A stretch of DNA of 40,184 bases from Enhygromyxa salina (lineage in GTDB: Bacteria > Myxococcota_A > Polyangia > Nannocystales > Nannocystaceae): positions 1 to 40,184 of the forward strand of contig NZ_PVNL01000050.1 of assembly GCF_002994635.1 (NCBI RefSeq), in the 5' to 3' direction. Position 1 is the stretch's first letter. Each line of letters begins with the position of its first letter. Of the stretch, positions 1-16,290 are shown in pieces. The notes beneath the pieces are model-generated. The model ran no database searches and was not told where the DNA came from. It worked only from the letters and a program-made list of their open reading frames with translations. The position numbers were made by a program, and so were the translations under genes.

Positions 1-1494
1 CTCGTCCTCAGCCCCGTCGTCCGAGCCCGACTCCTCGCCGCCAGCCGTGCCGTCACCGGTCTCGGCGTCCCCAGTCTCGCCCGTGTCGGTGCCCGACGTG
101 TCCAGCTCAGTCACCGGCAAGTCGGCTTTCTGGACGATCGCAACTTGCGATCCCGTCTCGCCGCCCGTGTCCCCGGCCTCGATCTTGGTGTCAGCCGCGT
201 CAGCCCCATCGTCGCTGACCTGGGTCGCCGCCCCACCCCACCATCCGAGCGGGAATCCCAGCCCGAACACGCCAAACGACAGCGCCAGCGTCATCATGGC
301 GACGATCGACATGAGCCCGGCCAGACCGCGCGAGGGTGGCTCGGCCGCGATCAGCGACGTGGGCGCGCCCTCGCCGTCGGCCGTCCCGGCCCAGGTGTGC
401 GTCGCGCCGCGATCAGGGGTCGGCCCGCTCTCTTGCGACGTCTCGACCGAGGTCACGGCCTCGTGCGGCTGCGATCCACGCCCTCCGCCGTGCGGCGCGG
501 ACCCTTGGCGCGTGTCGGCTGGCACCGTCTGCGCGGCGCTGGCGGTTGACGGCCCCGCCGCCTCGGCCCGCAGCATGTCGGTGCTGACGATGCCCGATCG
601 CGGGCCGCCGCTGCCAACCCAGCGACGGATCAGCTTGCCGAGCTCGAGCGAGCTGTTGCGGTAGCCCGGCCACGCGCACAGCAGCTCGAGGGCCTCGTCG
701 GCCGACTGCAGTCGGCGGGCTGGATCGGGCTCGAGCAGGCCGGCGCGCAGGCGCTCGATCTCGGGGGGGACGTCGACGGTCAGCGGCGGGTGCTCGCCGC
801 TGAGGACCATGGAATAGAGGTCACCCTCGTCCCGCGTCGATCGAAACCGCTGGCCTTCCAGCAGCTCGTGGAGGATCGCCCCGACCGCGTAGATGTCGAC
901 GGTAGGCTCGCGCGAGCGGCCGCGCAGCTGCTCGGGCGCCATGTAGCGAAGCTTGCCCTTCACGTGCAGGCCCGAGGTCTCCTCGCGGGCGAGCCGCGCG
1001 ACGCCGAAGTCGGCGAGCTTGACCTCGCCCGAGACCGACACGAGCACGTTGTGCGGAGACACGTCGCGGTGGACGATCGTGGCCTTGGCGCCGTCGTGGT
1101 GGAGCCCGTGGGCATACGCGAGCGCGCGCAGGACCTCGCCGATCACGTGCGCCGTGACCTCGACCGGCACCCGCTCGCCGTCCGTGAGCATCTTGCGGGT
1201 GAGCTCCGACAGGTTGAGACCGTCGACCCACTCCATGACCATGAAGCACTCGCCGTTGATCTCACCAACGTCGAACACCTGAACGACGTTGGAGTTGGTC
1301 AGCAGCATCGACAGCCGCGCCTCCTCGATGAACATGTCGCGGTAGGCGGAGTCGTCGAGCAGGTCCCGGGCGAGCAGCTTGATAGCGACGGCCTTGCTCG
1401 CGCCTGCCATGGCGGCGCGACGGCCCATCCAGACCTCCGCCATGCCGCCGCTGCCGATCTTGCGCAGCAGCTCGTAGTCGCCCAAGCGCCTCAC
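1..1494 (-). CDS. Ser/Thr protein kinase with C-terminal membrane segment (3' end outside window)
   Basis: Eukaryotic-type Ser/Thr kinase that runs off the left window edge with no stop. From the chosen GTG the order is: Gly-rich loop GSGGM (about 14-18), catalytic Lys in AVAIK (39), Glu in EEAR (58), catalytic loop HRDVSPHN (about 140), DFG motif in KLADFGVAR, then MAPEQ. HRDxSPxN is common among myxobacterial kinases (family knowledge). The domain is followed by a Pro/Thr/Gln-rich linker, one hydrophobic segment (coded about 260-335) and an acidic Thr/Gly/Asp-rich extracytoplasmic tail, giving the usual PASTA-less transmembrane kinase layout. The start is uncertain: the frame stays open upstream to about 1675, with a GTG at 1626, and no clear Shine-Dalgarno sequence marks any candidate. 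Substrates are unknown; the FHA proteins elsewhere in the window are candidate readers of its phosphothreonines (inference). Confidence 0.9.
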   Translation of the reverse strand, partial: MRRLGDYELLRKIGSGGMAEVWMGRRAAMAGASKAVAIKLLARDLLDDSAYRDMFIEEARLSMLLTNSNVVQVFDVGEINGECFMVMEWVDGLNLSELTRKMLTDGERVPVEVTAHVIGEVLRALAYAHGLHHDGAKATIVHRDVSPHNVLVSVSGEVKLADFGVARLAREETSGLHVKGKLRYMAPEQLRGRSREPTVDIYAVGAILHELLEGQRFRSTRDEGDLYSMVLSGEHPPLTVDVPPEIERLRAGLLEPDPARRLQSADEALELLCAWPGYRNSSLELGKLIRRWVGSGGPRSGIVSTDMLRAEAAGPSTASAAQTVPADTRQGSAPHGGGRGSQPHEAVTSVETSQESGPTPDRGATHTWAGTADGEGAPTSLIAAEPPSRGLAGLMSIVAMMTLALSFGVFGLGFPLGWWGGAATQVSDDGADAADTKIEAGDTGGETGSQVAIVQKADLPVTELDTSGTDTGETGDAETGDGTAGGEESGSDDGAEDE

Positions 1495-1542
1495 AGGACG
1501 GAAGGTTCGCGTTCGGAGCTTGGAGATGTCAACCGCTCGCGC

Positions 1543-1590
1543 GCGGATCGGCGAGCCGATCGGTGGGCCGATCGGCAGCCGGATCGGCGG
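1543..1590. repeat. Four 12-bp tandem repeats upstream of the kinase
   Basis: Four imperfect 12-bp units of the form gccgatcggcgg lie 49 bp upstream of the chosen kinase start. A 12-bp period keeps the kinase frame open. If the GTG at 1626 were the true start, the units would encode Pro-Ile-rich tetrapeptides. Confidence 0.7.
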
Positions 1591-1710
1591 GCGCGAAACC
1601 GGCCCATTTTGGGACCGACGCCGCACAGGGGGCGGTGGAGGGCATGAAACACGGACAGCAGCACACACATCGCTTCATCGGCCCGCGTGAACCCGCGTTG
1701 CAGCCCCGCG

Positions 1711-1741
1711 AGAAAAAATCCTCGAAAAGCTGGTTTCAGCT
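1711..1741 (-). terminator. Possible terminator after mepA
   Basis: On the minus strand AGCTGAAACCAGCT (5-bp stem, 1741-1728) overlaps the mepA stop codon. It is followed by TTTTCGAGGATTTTTTC, a T-rich stretch unusual for this GC-rich sequence. The stem is short, so the call is tentative. Confidence 0.45.
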
Positions 1742-2667
1742 CATCCGTGCAGGAAGAACATCGGCCGGCTGAGCAGCGCCTTGGTCACCGTCGGCTCGTA
1801 GCGCTCGGGGCCCACGTACTTGTAGGTCTTCTTCTCGTGCTGCCAGATCGGTCCGGTGTCGACGCAGCCGAGCTCACGATCGGCGCGCGAGCAGTACAGG
1901 CGCACGTGAAAATGATCGTCGTGGGGGGCCCGAGCGGACGGCTGCTTCATGACCTCGCGCCCGTACTCGATCACCCACCGGGGTCGATCGTGCTGCTCGG
2001 CCCACCTGAGCAACCGGTGCTGGAGCTTGCTGCTGACAAAGATCCACTGGACCCGGATCGAGCGATCGGACAGCAGCGCCTCGACGAGGGCCCAGTTGTT
2101 GGCGTCGTCAAACCGCCGCTGCGACCAGGTTGGCTCCTCGTAGCCGGTCGTCCGCATGTGGCGGGGGACAAACGGCGCCCCGTCGGCGTCGAAGTGGACC
2201 ATCTCGACCTCGGGCGGCGGCAGCTGCCGGCCCTGCTCGTTGACGGCATAAAAAATTAGATCGACGTCGCGCCCGCTCTGGTGGCTGGCGTGCCAGATCG
2301 TCTTGCCGCCGCGCTTGGGCGACAGATCCGCGACCCCGAGCGTGACCCGACGGCGGCCCTGTTGGACGGTCGCGGCGGCCCGCTCGATCGTTGCGACGAG
2401 CTCGGTCGTGCCCCACTGGTTGCCGCGCTCGCGCCAGGTCGCGGGCACCTTGTAGCCCGTGCCGCGGGTCGGCATCTCGACCGGACGATGGATCCGCCCA
2501 CCTGCGGCGCGGCCGACCGAGACCGTGGTGTAGTCGGTCCAGTAGCCCGGGGTCGCGCAGCCGAGCAGGGCCAGCGCGAACCCACACGCGAGCGCAGCGT
2601 ACATGATCGTCACCGCGCCCGCGCGCATGCGAGCTCGCCCTGCGCGAGAACCCATGACTACGATCAT
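1741..2667 (-). CDS. mepA: Penicillin-insensitive murein endopeptidase (MepA, peptidase M74), lipoprotein
   Basis: Zinc endopeptidase that cleaves DD- (and possibly LD-) crosslinks between peptidoglycan stem peptides. The 308-residue product has a signal sequence ending in the lipobox LLGC (Cys37, next residue Ala), suggesting an outer-membrane lipoprotein. The M74 zinc site is complete: HASHQSGRDVD supplies His126, His129 and Asp136, and HDDHFHVRLYC supplies His249, His252 and His254, matching the spacing of E. coli MepA His110/113, Asp120 and His206/209/211 (family knowledge). The start used is ATG 2667; ATG 2655, four codons on, is equally possible. The frame is open further upstream, but that part overlaps the aminotransferase gene and is not credible coding. 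It lies 49 bp downstream of the catabolic operon and may receive read-through from it. Confidence 0.92.
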   Translation of the reverse strand: MIVVMGSRAGRARMRAGAVTIMYAALACGFALALLGCATPGYWTDYTTVSVGRAAGGRIHRPVEMPTRGTGYKVPATWRERGNQWGTTELVATIERAAATVQQGRRRVTLGVADLSPKRGGKTIWHASHQSGRDVDLIFYAVNEQGRQLPPPEVEMVHFDADGAPFVPRHMRTTGYEEPTWSQRRFDDANNWALVEALLSDRSIRVQWIFVSSKLQHRLLRWAEQHDRPRWVIEYGREVMKQPSARAPHDDHFHVRLYCSRADRELGCVDTGPIWQHEKKTYKYVGPERYEPTVTKALLSRPMFFLHG

Positions 2668-2716
2668 GCCCGACTCGGGACCGGATGCCACCCCCGAGTT
2701 CACGCGGCGGCTCGCC

Positions 2717-4042
2717 TCAACCTTCAAAGGCGGCGTCGGTGATGTCGAGGCCCCGATCGATGATCTCGAACCCCTCCAGCAGCTGGGCCTGCGTGATGCA
2801 AAGCGGCGGGTTGCACATGAAGCTGCCCCAGTGGAACAGCGTGAACAGCCCCTGCTCGCGGAAGAACGCGGCGAGCTGCTGCATCGCGGGGTGGGTGCCG
2901 TCGTAGGGCGCGATCGAGTCGCCCGCGGCGTTGCGCTGGACGTCGATGATCCCAAACAGCCCGATGCAGCGACCGCCGCGGACCGAGGGGTGCTTGGCGG
3001 TGAGCCGATCGATCTCGCTACGCATCACGTGCTCGAGCGTGGCCGCGTTCTCGACCATGCCCTCGTCGATCAGGATGTCGATCGCCGCCAGCGCGACGTT
3101 GCACGCGAACGCGTGGGCGTTGTAGGTGAGTCCGCCCCAAAACACGTTGTCACGAAAGTGCGCCGCGATCTTGGCTCGCACGCCCATGGCCCCGAGCGGG
3201 ACCGCCGAGCTCGTCAGGCCCTTGGCCATCGTCAGGATGTCCGGGACCACGTCGTAGTGCTCGACGGCGAACAGCTTGCCGGTCCGGCCCCAGCCGCACA
3301 TGACCTCGTCGCAGACCAGCAAGATCCCGTGCTTGTCCAGCAGCGCGCGCAGGCCCTGCAGCCAGCCGCGCGGCGGCGGCAGGATCCCGTTGGTGCCGAC
3401 CACGGTCTCGACGAACATCGCCGCGATCTGATCGGGCCCCTCGTAGGTGATGACCTCTTCGAGGTAGCGCAGGTGGTTTTGGGTGATCTGGTCTTCGTCG
3501 GCGCCGAAGCTGTACTCGTAGGGCCACGGCGGCATCACGTGGACATAGCCGGGCCCGCCGGGCTCGTTGTGCAGGCGCCGGGGATCACCGGTCAGCTGCA
3601 TGCACGCGCTGGTGGCCCCGTGGTAGCTGCGGTAGCTCGACAGGATCTTGCTGCGCCCGGTGTACAGCCGCGCGGCCTTGATCGCGTTCTCGTTGGCCTC
3701 GGCCCCGCCGAGCGTGAAGAAGAAGCTGTCGATGTCGCCCGGGCACAGCTCGGCCAGCCGCTTGCCGAGCCGCGCGCGCGGCTCGGTCGCCGCGCCCGGG
3801 TACACGTAGATCAGATCGTCGGCCGCCTGCTTGATCGCCGCGACCAGCTTCGGGTGCGCGTGGCCGATGTTCACGGACATCAGCTGGCTGTTGAAGTCGA
3901 GGATCCGCTGGCCCTCGGGCGTGTACATGTACACGCCCTGTGCCCGGGCGATCGGCAGCGGCGCCACCTTCCCTGTCGCCGACCACGAGAACATCGTGTG
4001 CTCGAGGCAGGCGCTGATCATCTCTTCGCTGGTCATGCTCAT
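2717..4042 (-). CDS. Class III PLP-dependent aminotransferase (probable beta-alanine/omega-amino acid:pyruvate transaminase)
   Basis: 441-residue fold-type I, class III aminotransferase. Visible features are the PLP-phosphate region TLGGAEANENA (about 110-120), the aromatic/His pair YHGA (about 140), Asp245 in CDEVMCGWGRTGK, which contacts the pyridine nitrogen, and the Schiff-base Lys274 in TMAKGLTSS. The family includes beta-alanine:pyruvate, taurine:pyruvate and other omega-amino transaminases, which sequence alone does not separate. As last gene of an operon that makes beta-alanine (or 3-aminoisobutyrate) and begins to degrade malonate semialdehyde, it most likely transaminates beta-alanine to malonate semialdehyde (inference from context). 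It starts 22 bp after the dehydrogenase stop. A second ATG two codons on (4036) is also possible. Confidence 0.93.
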   Translation of the reverse strand: MSMTSEEMISACLEHTMFSWSATGKVAPLPIARAQGVYMYTPEGQRILDFNSQLMSVNIGHAHPKLVAAIKQAADDLIYVYPGAATEPRARLGKRLAELCPGDIDSFFFTLGGAEANENAIKAARLYTGRSKILSSYRSYHGATSACMQLTGDPRRLHNEPGGPGYVHVMPPWPYEYSFGADEDQITQNHLRYLEEVITYEGPDQIAAMFVETVVGTNGILPPPRGWLQGLRALLDKHGILLVCDEVMCGWGRTGKLFAVEHYDVVPDILTMAKGLTSSAVPLGAMGVRAKIAAHFRDNVFWGGLTYNAHAFACNVALAAIDILIDEGMVENAATLEHVMRSEIDRLTAKHPSVRGGRCIGLFGIIDVQRNAAGDSIAPYDGTHPAMQQLAAFFREQGLFTLFHWGSFMCNPPLCITQAQLLEGFEIIDRGLDITDAAFEG

Positions 4043-4064
4043 GGCGGCGGTCAGCCTAACCCGT

Positions 4065-5560
4065 TCAGGACATCCAGGTGGTGTCCTTTTGCAGCGCCCA
4101 CTTCGACGTCACCTTGCGCGGCCGGGTCCAGAACCGAAACCCGTCCCAGCCCGTGATGTTGCCGTGGCCAAACAGCGAGTCGTTCCAGCCGCCGAACCCA
4201 AACGGCTCGCGTGGCACGGGCACGCCGATGTTGACGCCGCACATGCCGGCCTCGACCCGGCCGATCACGGCGCGAGCGACGTGGCCGGAGGTGGTGTAGA
4301 CCGACGACGCGTTGCCGTAGCCGCTGGAGTTCTCCAGGGCGATCGCGGCGTCGAGGTTGGGCACCCGGACGATGCTGAGCACCGGGCCAAAGATCTCGTC
4401 CTTGGCCGCGGGGCTGTCGGGCGCGACGTGGTCGATGACCGTCGCGCCCATCCAGTAGCCGCCGGGCTCTTCGCCACGCTTGCCGCGACCGTCGACGAGG
4501 ATCGTCGCGCCGCCCTGCTCGGCCCGATCGATGTAGCCCTTGATCCGATCGATGCTCGAGGCGTTGGTGATCGCCCCGTGGTGGGTGCCGGGCATCAGCT
4601 TGGCGGCCTGCTCGGCGATCGCGGCGATGATGTGGTCGACGTCGCCGACCGCCACCAGGTTGGCGGCCGCCATGCAGCGCTGCCCGGAGCAGCCGGTGAA
4701 CGAGGCCACGACGTTCTCGGCCGTGAGCTCGACGTCGGCGTCGGGGACCACGATCAAGTGGTTCTTGGCGCCGCCCAGGCACAGCGCCCGCTTGCCGGCC
4801 GTGCAGGCCCGCCCGTACACGCTGCGCGCGACCGCGGTCGAGCCCACGAACGCAAACGCCGAGATCCCCGGGTGATCGCAGAGCGCCTCGACGGTGGCCT
4901 TGCCGCCGTGAACCAGGTTGAACACGCCCGCCGGCAGCCCGGCCTGGACGAACAGCTCGGCGAGCCGAACCATGGACAGCGGGACCTGCTCGGACGGCTT
5001 GAGCACGAAGCAATTTCCGCCGACCAGCGCCTGCGGCAGCATCCACAGCGGGACCATCAGCGGGAAGTTGAACGGCGTGACCCCAGCGACGACTCCGAGC
5101 GGCTCGTCGGTGACCTGACAGTTGACCCCGCGGCTCACGTCGAGCTGGGTACCAGCGGCCAGGTTGGGCAGCGAGCAGCCGTACTCGACGCACTCGATCG
5201 CCTTGTCGACCTCGGCCACCGCCTGCGCGTAGATCTTGCCGTTTTCGTGCGAGATCAGCCACGCGAGGGCCTCGCGCTCGGCCTCGAGCAGGCCGCGCAG
5301 GCGATAGAACACCTGGGCTCGCTCGCGCATCGGCCACTGCTTCCACTCGGCCGAGGCCGCAGCCGCAGCCGCGACCGCACGATCGACATCGGCGGCCGCC
5401 GACAGCGGCGCCCGGCTCATGGCCTGCCCGTGGCGCGGGTTGATCACGTCGAGCGTGTCGCCCGAGCTGGCGTCTTGCCACTCGCCGCCGATCCAGTTTT
5501 GAACCGTGGCCGTGGGCGTGAACGCGTAACTTTGGGTGGAGAATTTTCCGAGGATCTCAC

Positions 5561-5564
<4 letters not shown>
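4065..5564 (-). CDS. mmsA: CoA-acylating (methyl)malonate-semialdehyde dehydrogenase
   Basis: 499-residue aldehyde dehydrogenase that oxidatively decarboxylates malonate semialdehyde to acetyl-CoA, or methylmalonate semialdehyde to propionyl-CoA, using NAD+ and CoA. It has the MMSDH signature GGAKNH (about 264-269) where hydrolytic ALDHs carry ELGGK and a catalytic Glu; that Glu is absent, as expected for a CoA-dependent member. The nucleophile is Cys297 in CSGQRCMA, and TPFNFP (about 163-168) holds the oxyanion Asn. The start ATG (5564-5562) overlaps the permease stop as ATGA, which suggests translational coupling; the in-frame open sequence further upstream lies inside the permease gene. 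In this operon it consumes the aldehyde made by the neighbouring aminotransferase, for both the uracil and thymine branches. Confidence 0.95.
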
Positions 5565-7057
<1,493 letters not shown>

Positions 7058-7060
7058 GGC

Positions 7061-9416
<2,356 letters not shown>

Positions 9417-9513
9417 GTTCGATATCTCGCTTGGTCTTCGGGTTGGAAGCTGACCCACCTTACAGTGGGGTGCGCGCTGGAGACAAGCTGCATGGCCGGA
9501 CAACCACGAACGA

Positions 9514-9542
9514 GAGCAGGGAGCCAACTTGGCTCCCTGCTC
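9514..9542 (-). terminator. Strong hairpin downstream of dnaK
   Basis: Perfect 14-bp inverted repeat (gagcagggagccaa / ttggctccctgctc) around a single unpaired base, 58 bp after the dnaK stop. On the minus strand it is followed by the moderately T-rich TCGTTCGTGGTTGTCC. It separates dnaK from the catabolic operon. Confidence 0.62.
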
Positions 9543-9565
9543 GATCTCGCTAGCCGTAGCGAGCA

Positions 9566-9583
9566 TGGGCCCAACAGGGCCCA
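9566..9583 (-). terminator. Secondary hairpin just after dnaK
   Basis: A 7-bp stem (tgggccc / gggccca) with a 4-base loop lies 17 bp after the dnaK stop, ahead of the stronger 9514-9542 hairpin. The two together could form a double terminator. No T-run follows. Confidence 0.35.
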
Positions 9584-9600
9584 ATGCGCGTACCGTTGGC

Positions 9601-11535
<1,935 letters not shown>

Positions 11536-11663
11536 GATGATGAGATCCTTTCTGTTTGTAGATGCGTGGGGCGTGCGCCCCGGCTGTGAGACCCGCGGCG
11601 ACCATCTGTCATGGTCGGCTGCACGGATCGCGCTGAAAAAGCCGCTTTGGGTGGTCGGCGCGG

Positions 11664-11691
11664 AACCTAAGACGCCGGTCTGGGATGTCAA
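11664..11691 (-). promoter_or_regulatory. Promoter candidate for dnaK
   Basis: On the minus strand TTGACA (11691-11686) is followed after 16 bases by TAGGTT (11669-11664), about 130 bp upstream of the dnaK start. The lon promoter candidate has the same hexamer and spacing. No CIRCE inverted repeat was seen. Confidence 0.5.
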
Positions 11692-11732
11692 CGCCGCGAG
11701 GTTTGGCCCCGCGGGCCCCTGCCCCAGTCATG

Positions 11733-11784
11733 TTGAGCAGTCACGCTGAGCAGTCACGCCGAGCAGTCACGCCGACCAGCCACG
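11733..11784. repeat. Four 13-bp tandem repeats between dnaK and lon
   Basis: Four consecutive units of cYgagcagtcacg: the first three are nearly identical and the fourth diverged (ccgaccagccacg). They end 11 bp past the lon stop and lie upstream of the dnaK promoter candidate. A 13-bp period does not preserve a reading frame. Confidence 0.8.
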
Positions 11785-11795
11785 CCGCACCGGCC

Positions 11796-14165
<2,370 letters not shown>

Positions 14166-14192
14166 GTGGGAGGGGCCCCGGAGAGCGGGCCA

Positions 14193-14220
14193 AACGTAAC
14201 ATTGGCGGTCCTGGTGTCAA
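14193..14220 (-). promoter_or_regulatory. Promoter candidate for lon
   Basis: Minus-strand TTGACA (14220-14215), 16-bp spacer, TACGTT (14198-14193), about 28 bp upstream of the lon start codon. Same architecture as the dnaK candidate. Confidence 0.5.
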
Positions 14221-14343
14221 CCAAGCAAAATTGCGAAGAACGGTGCCAGAACCCCCGCAGGAGCGCATCTCGTGATCCGAAGGGCGGGCCGTCATCGCCC
14301 CCAGCCCTATCGGCTGTGCGTGCCATCGGGTAGAACCTCAGCG

Positions 14344-16254
14344 ATGGCGCTGCGGGTGATCGTTCGTGCCGGCCCCGACGTCGGCCACGGCGTGTGGCTG
14401 CGCCGGGACGAGGCCCTGAGGGTCGGCCGCGGCGAGGGAGAGGGCCTCAAGCTCGCCGATCATGCGGTCTCGCGCCACCATCTCAGCCTCCAGCTGGGCG
14501 AAGACGGGCGGGTCCGGGTCGTCGAGGTCGCCGGCGTCAATCCAGTCTGGACCGTCCTCGACGGCGAGCGACGGACCCTGTCTGGCGGCGAGCTGCTCGA
14601 GCCGAGCGCGGCGTTGACGGTTGGTAACACCACCCTCGCGTTCGAGCCGGGTCCGCGCGACGGGGCCGTCACCTCGGGCGCAGACGATCTGCGCGGGGGT
14701 GCGGGCACGTCCGCACGAGCGAGCGCCGCAGCGAATCCCACGCAGGCGGATGGGCGCGGGACGATCGAGCTAGACGTGCGCCAGACCGGCCACACCCGCC
14801 TCGCTGCGCTCGCCGCCCTCGGTGATCGACTGGCCCGGTGTGGCTCGCTGCAGGCCGTGTACCGGACCGCCAGCGAGTGGGCCGTCGAGGCGCTGCCGGC
14901 CGCGCGCGCGCTGCTGCTGAGCCCCGATGGGACCGATATCCTGGCCGCGGCCACGTCGGGCCCGGTCGTCGACCTGGCGATCTCCCGCACCTTGTTGCAT
15001 CGGGTCCTGTCCGAGCACCGCGCGGTGCTCGTGCGCGACGTCCTCGCGGAGCCCGAGCTCGCGGACCGCCGCTCGGTCCAGGTCCGCGGGATCCTGGGCG
15101 CGATGGCGGCTCCAGCCCGCAACCTGGTCTTCTATGCAGAGTGGGGCGCGCGGGAGTCCGTGCAAAATTGCGGGGACGACAGCGCGCTGACGCTGCTCGT
15201 GTGCGCAGCTCAGCTGCTCGACGTGCTTGGTGACAGCGCCAACGAGCGCAGCCAGATGCGGGCGGCGCTGTCCCAGCGCGGGTCCGCCGAGCCGGGCCGG
15301 ATCGTCGGCGGGTCGGCGTCGATCAAGCGGCTCCACGTGTTCCTCGAGCGGGTCGCGGCGACCAACGCCACCGTGCTGATCAACGGCGAGAGCGGCACGG
15401 GCAAGGAGCTCGCGGCCCGCATGATCCACGCGCTCTCGCCCCGCGCGAGCCGACCCTTCATTGCGATCAACTGCGCGGCCGTCCCGGAGAATCTGCTCGA
15501 GAGCGAGTTCTTCGGCCACGAAAAAGGCGCGTTCACGGGCGCGGTCAGCCGCCACGAGGGCGTGTTCGAGCGGGCCCACACGGGCACCTTGTTTCTCGAC
15601 GAGATCGCCGAGATGGCACCCGCGACCCAGGCCCGCATGCTCCGGGTGCTCGAGAGCCGCAGCTTCACCCGGGTCGGGGGCACCGAAGAGGTGAGCGTCG
15701 ACGTGCGCCTGGTCGCCGCGACCCATCGCGACCTGCGCCAACGGGTCACCGACGGCCAGTTCCGCGAGGATCTGCTGTACCGCCTGAGCGTGATCCAGAC
15801 CCGGCTCCCGCCGCTCCGCGAGCGACGCGACGACATCCCCGAGCTGGTTCGTCACTTTTGCGACGTGCTGGGCGACGACATGGGTCGCCACGTCGACCGG
15901 ATCGCCGCCGACGCGCTCTCGGTGCTGTGCAATTATCGCTGGCCGGGCAACGTCCGGGAGCTCCGCAATGTCGTCGAGCGCGCGCTGGTGCTGGGTGACG
16001 GACCCGAGCTCGAGCTCGACGATCTACCCCCGGAGCTGCAGCTCGCGCGGCCGCCAGCCGACGGCGCGACCGGGTCATCGGGCGAAGCGAGCGGCGTAGG
16101 TGTTGGCACGGGCACGATCTTGCCCCTCGCCGAGCTCGAGCAGCAGGCGATCGCCGCGGCGTTGGTGGCAACGTCCGGCAACAAGGCCCGCGCGGCCGCG
16201 CTGCTCGGCATCGACCGCACCACCCTCTATCGCAAGCTCAAAGATCAGAGCTGA
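14344..16254 (+). CDS. FHA-GAF sigma54-dependent transcriptional activator
   Basis: 636-residue bacterial enhancer-binding protein. An N-terminal FHA domain (about 4-95) has VGRG near residue 27 and the phosphopeptide-binding SRHH near 44. A GAF-like domain (about 155-310) follows. The AAA+ domain has Walker A GESGTGKE at 348-355, the sigma54-contact loop GAFTGA at 395-400 and Walker B LFLDEIAEM. A Fis-type helix-turn-helix (NKARAAALLGIDRTTLYRKLK region) ends the protein. FHA-EBPs are controlled by Thr-phosphorylated partners rather than by a receiver phospho-Asp, and are frequent in myxobacteria (family knowledge). ATG 14344 places the FHA first strand at the N-terminus; a GTG at 14272 is in frame but would add an unlikely tail. 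Targets are unknown. No clear -24/-12 promoter was seen nearby. Confidence 0.93.
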   Translation: MALRVIVRAGPDVGHGVWLRRDEALRVGRGEGEGLKLADHAVSRHHLSLQLGEDGRVRVVEVAGVNPVWTVLDGERRTLSGGELLEPSAALTVGNTTLAFEPGPRDGAVTSGADDLRGGAGTSARASAAANPTQADGRGTIELDVRQTGHTRLAALAALGDRLARCGSLQAVYRTASEWAVEALPAARALLLSPDGTDILAAATSGPVVDLAISRTLLHRVLSEHRAVLVRDVLAEPELADRRSVQVRGILGAMAAPARNLVFYAEWGARESVQNCGDDSALTLLVCAAQLLDVLGDSANERSQMRAALSQRGSAEPGRIVGGSASIKRLHVFLERVAATNATVLINGESGTGKELAARMIHALSPRASRPFIAINCAAVPENLLESEFFGHEKGAFTGAVSRHEGVFERAHTGTLFLDEIAEMAPATQARMLRVLESRSFTRVGGTEEVSVDVRLVAATHRDLRQRVTDGQFREDLLYRLSVIQTRLPPLRERRDDIPELVRHFCDVLGDDMGRHVDRIAADALSVLCNYRWPGNVRELRNVVERALVLGDGPELELDDLPPELQLARPPADGATGSSGEASGVGVGTGTILPLAELEQQAIAAALVATSGNKARAAALLGIDRTTLYRKLKDQS

Positions 16255-16290
16255 CTGCAACACGGGCGATCGCGGGCCGACAACCCTGGC

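Noticed and set aside
14770..15891. 373-codon minus-strand frame
   Set aside because: Antisense to the AAA+ activator; no recognisable domain.
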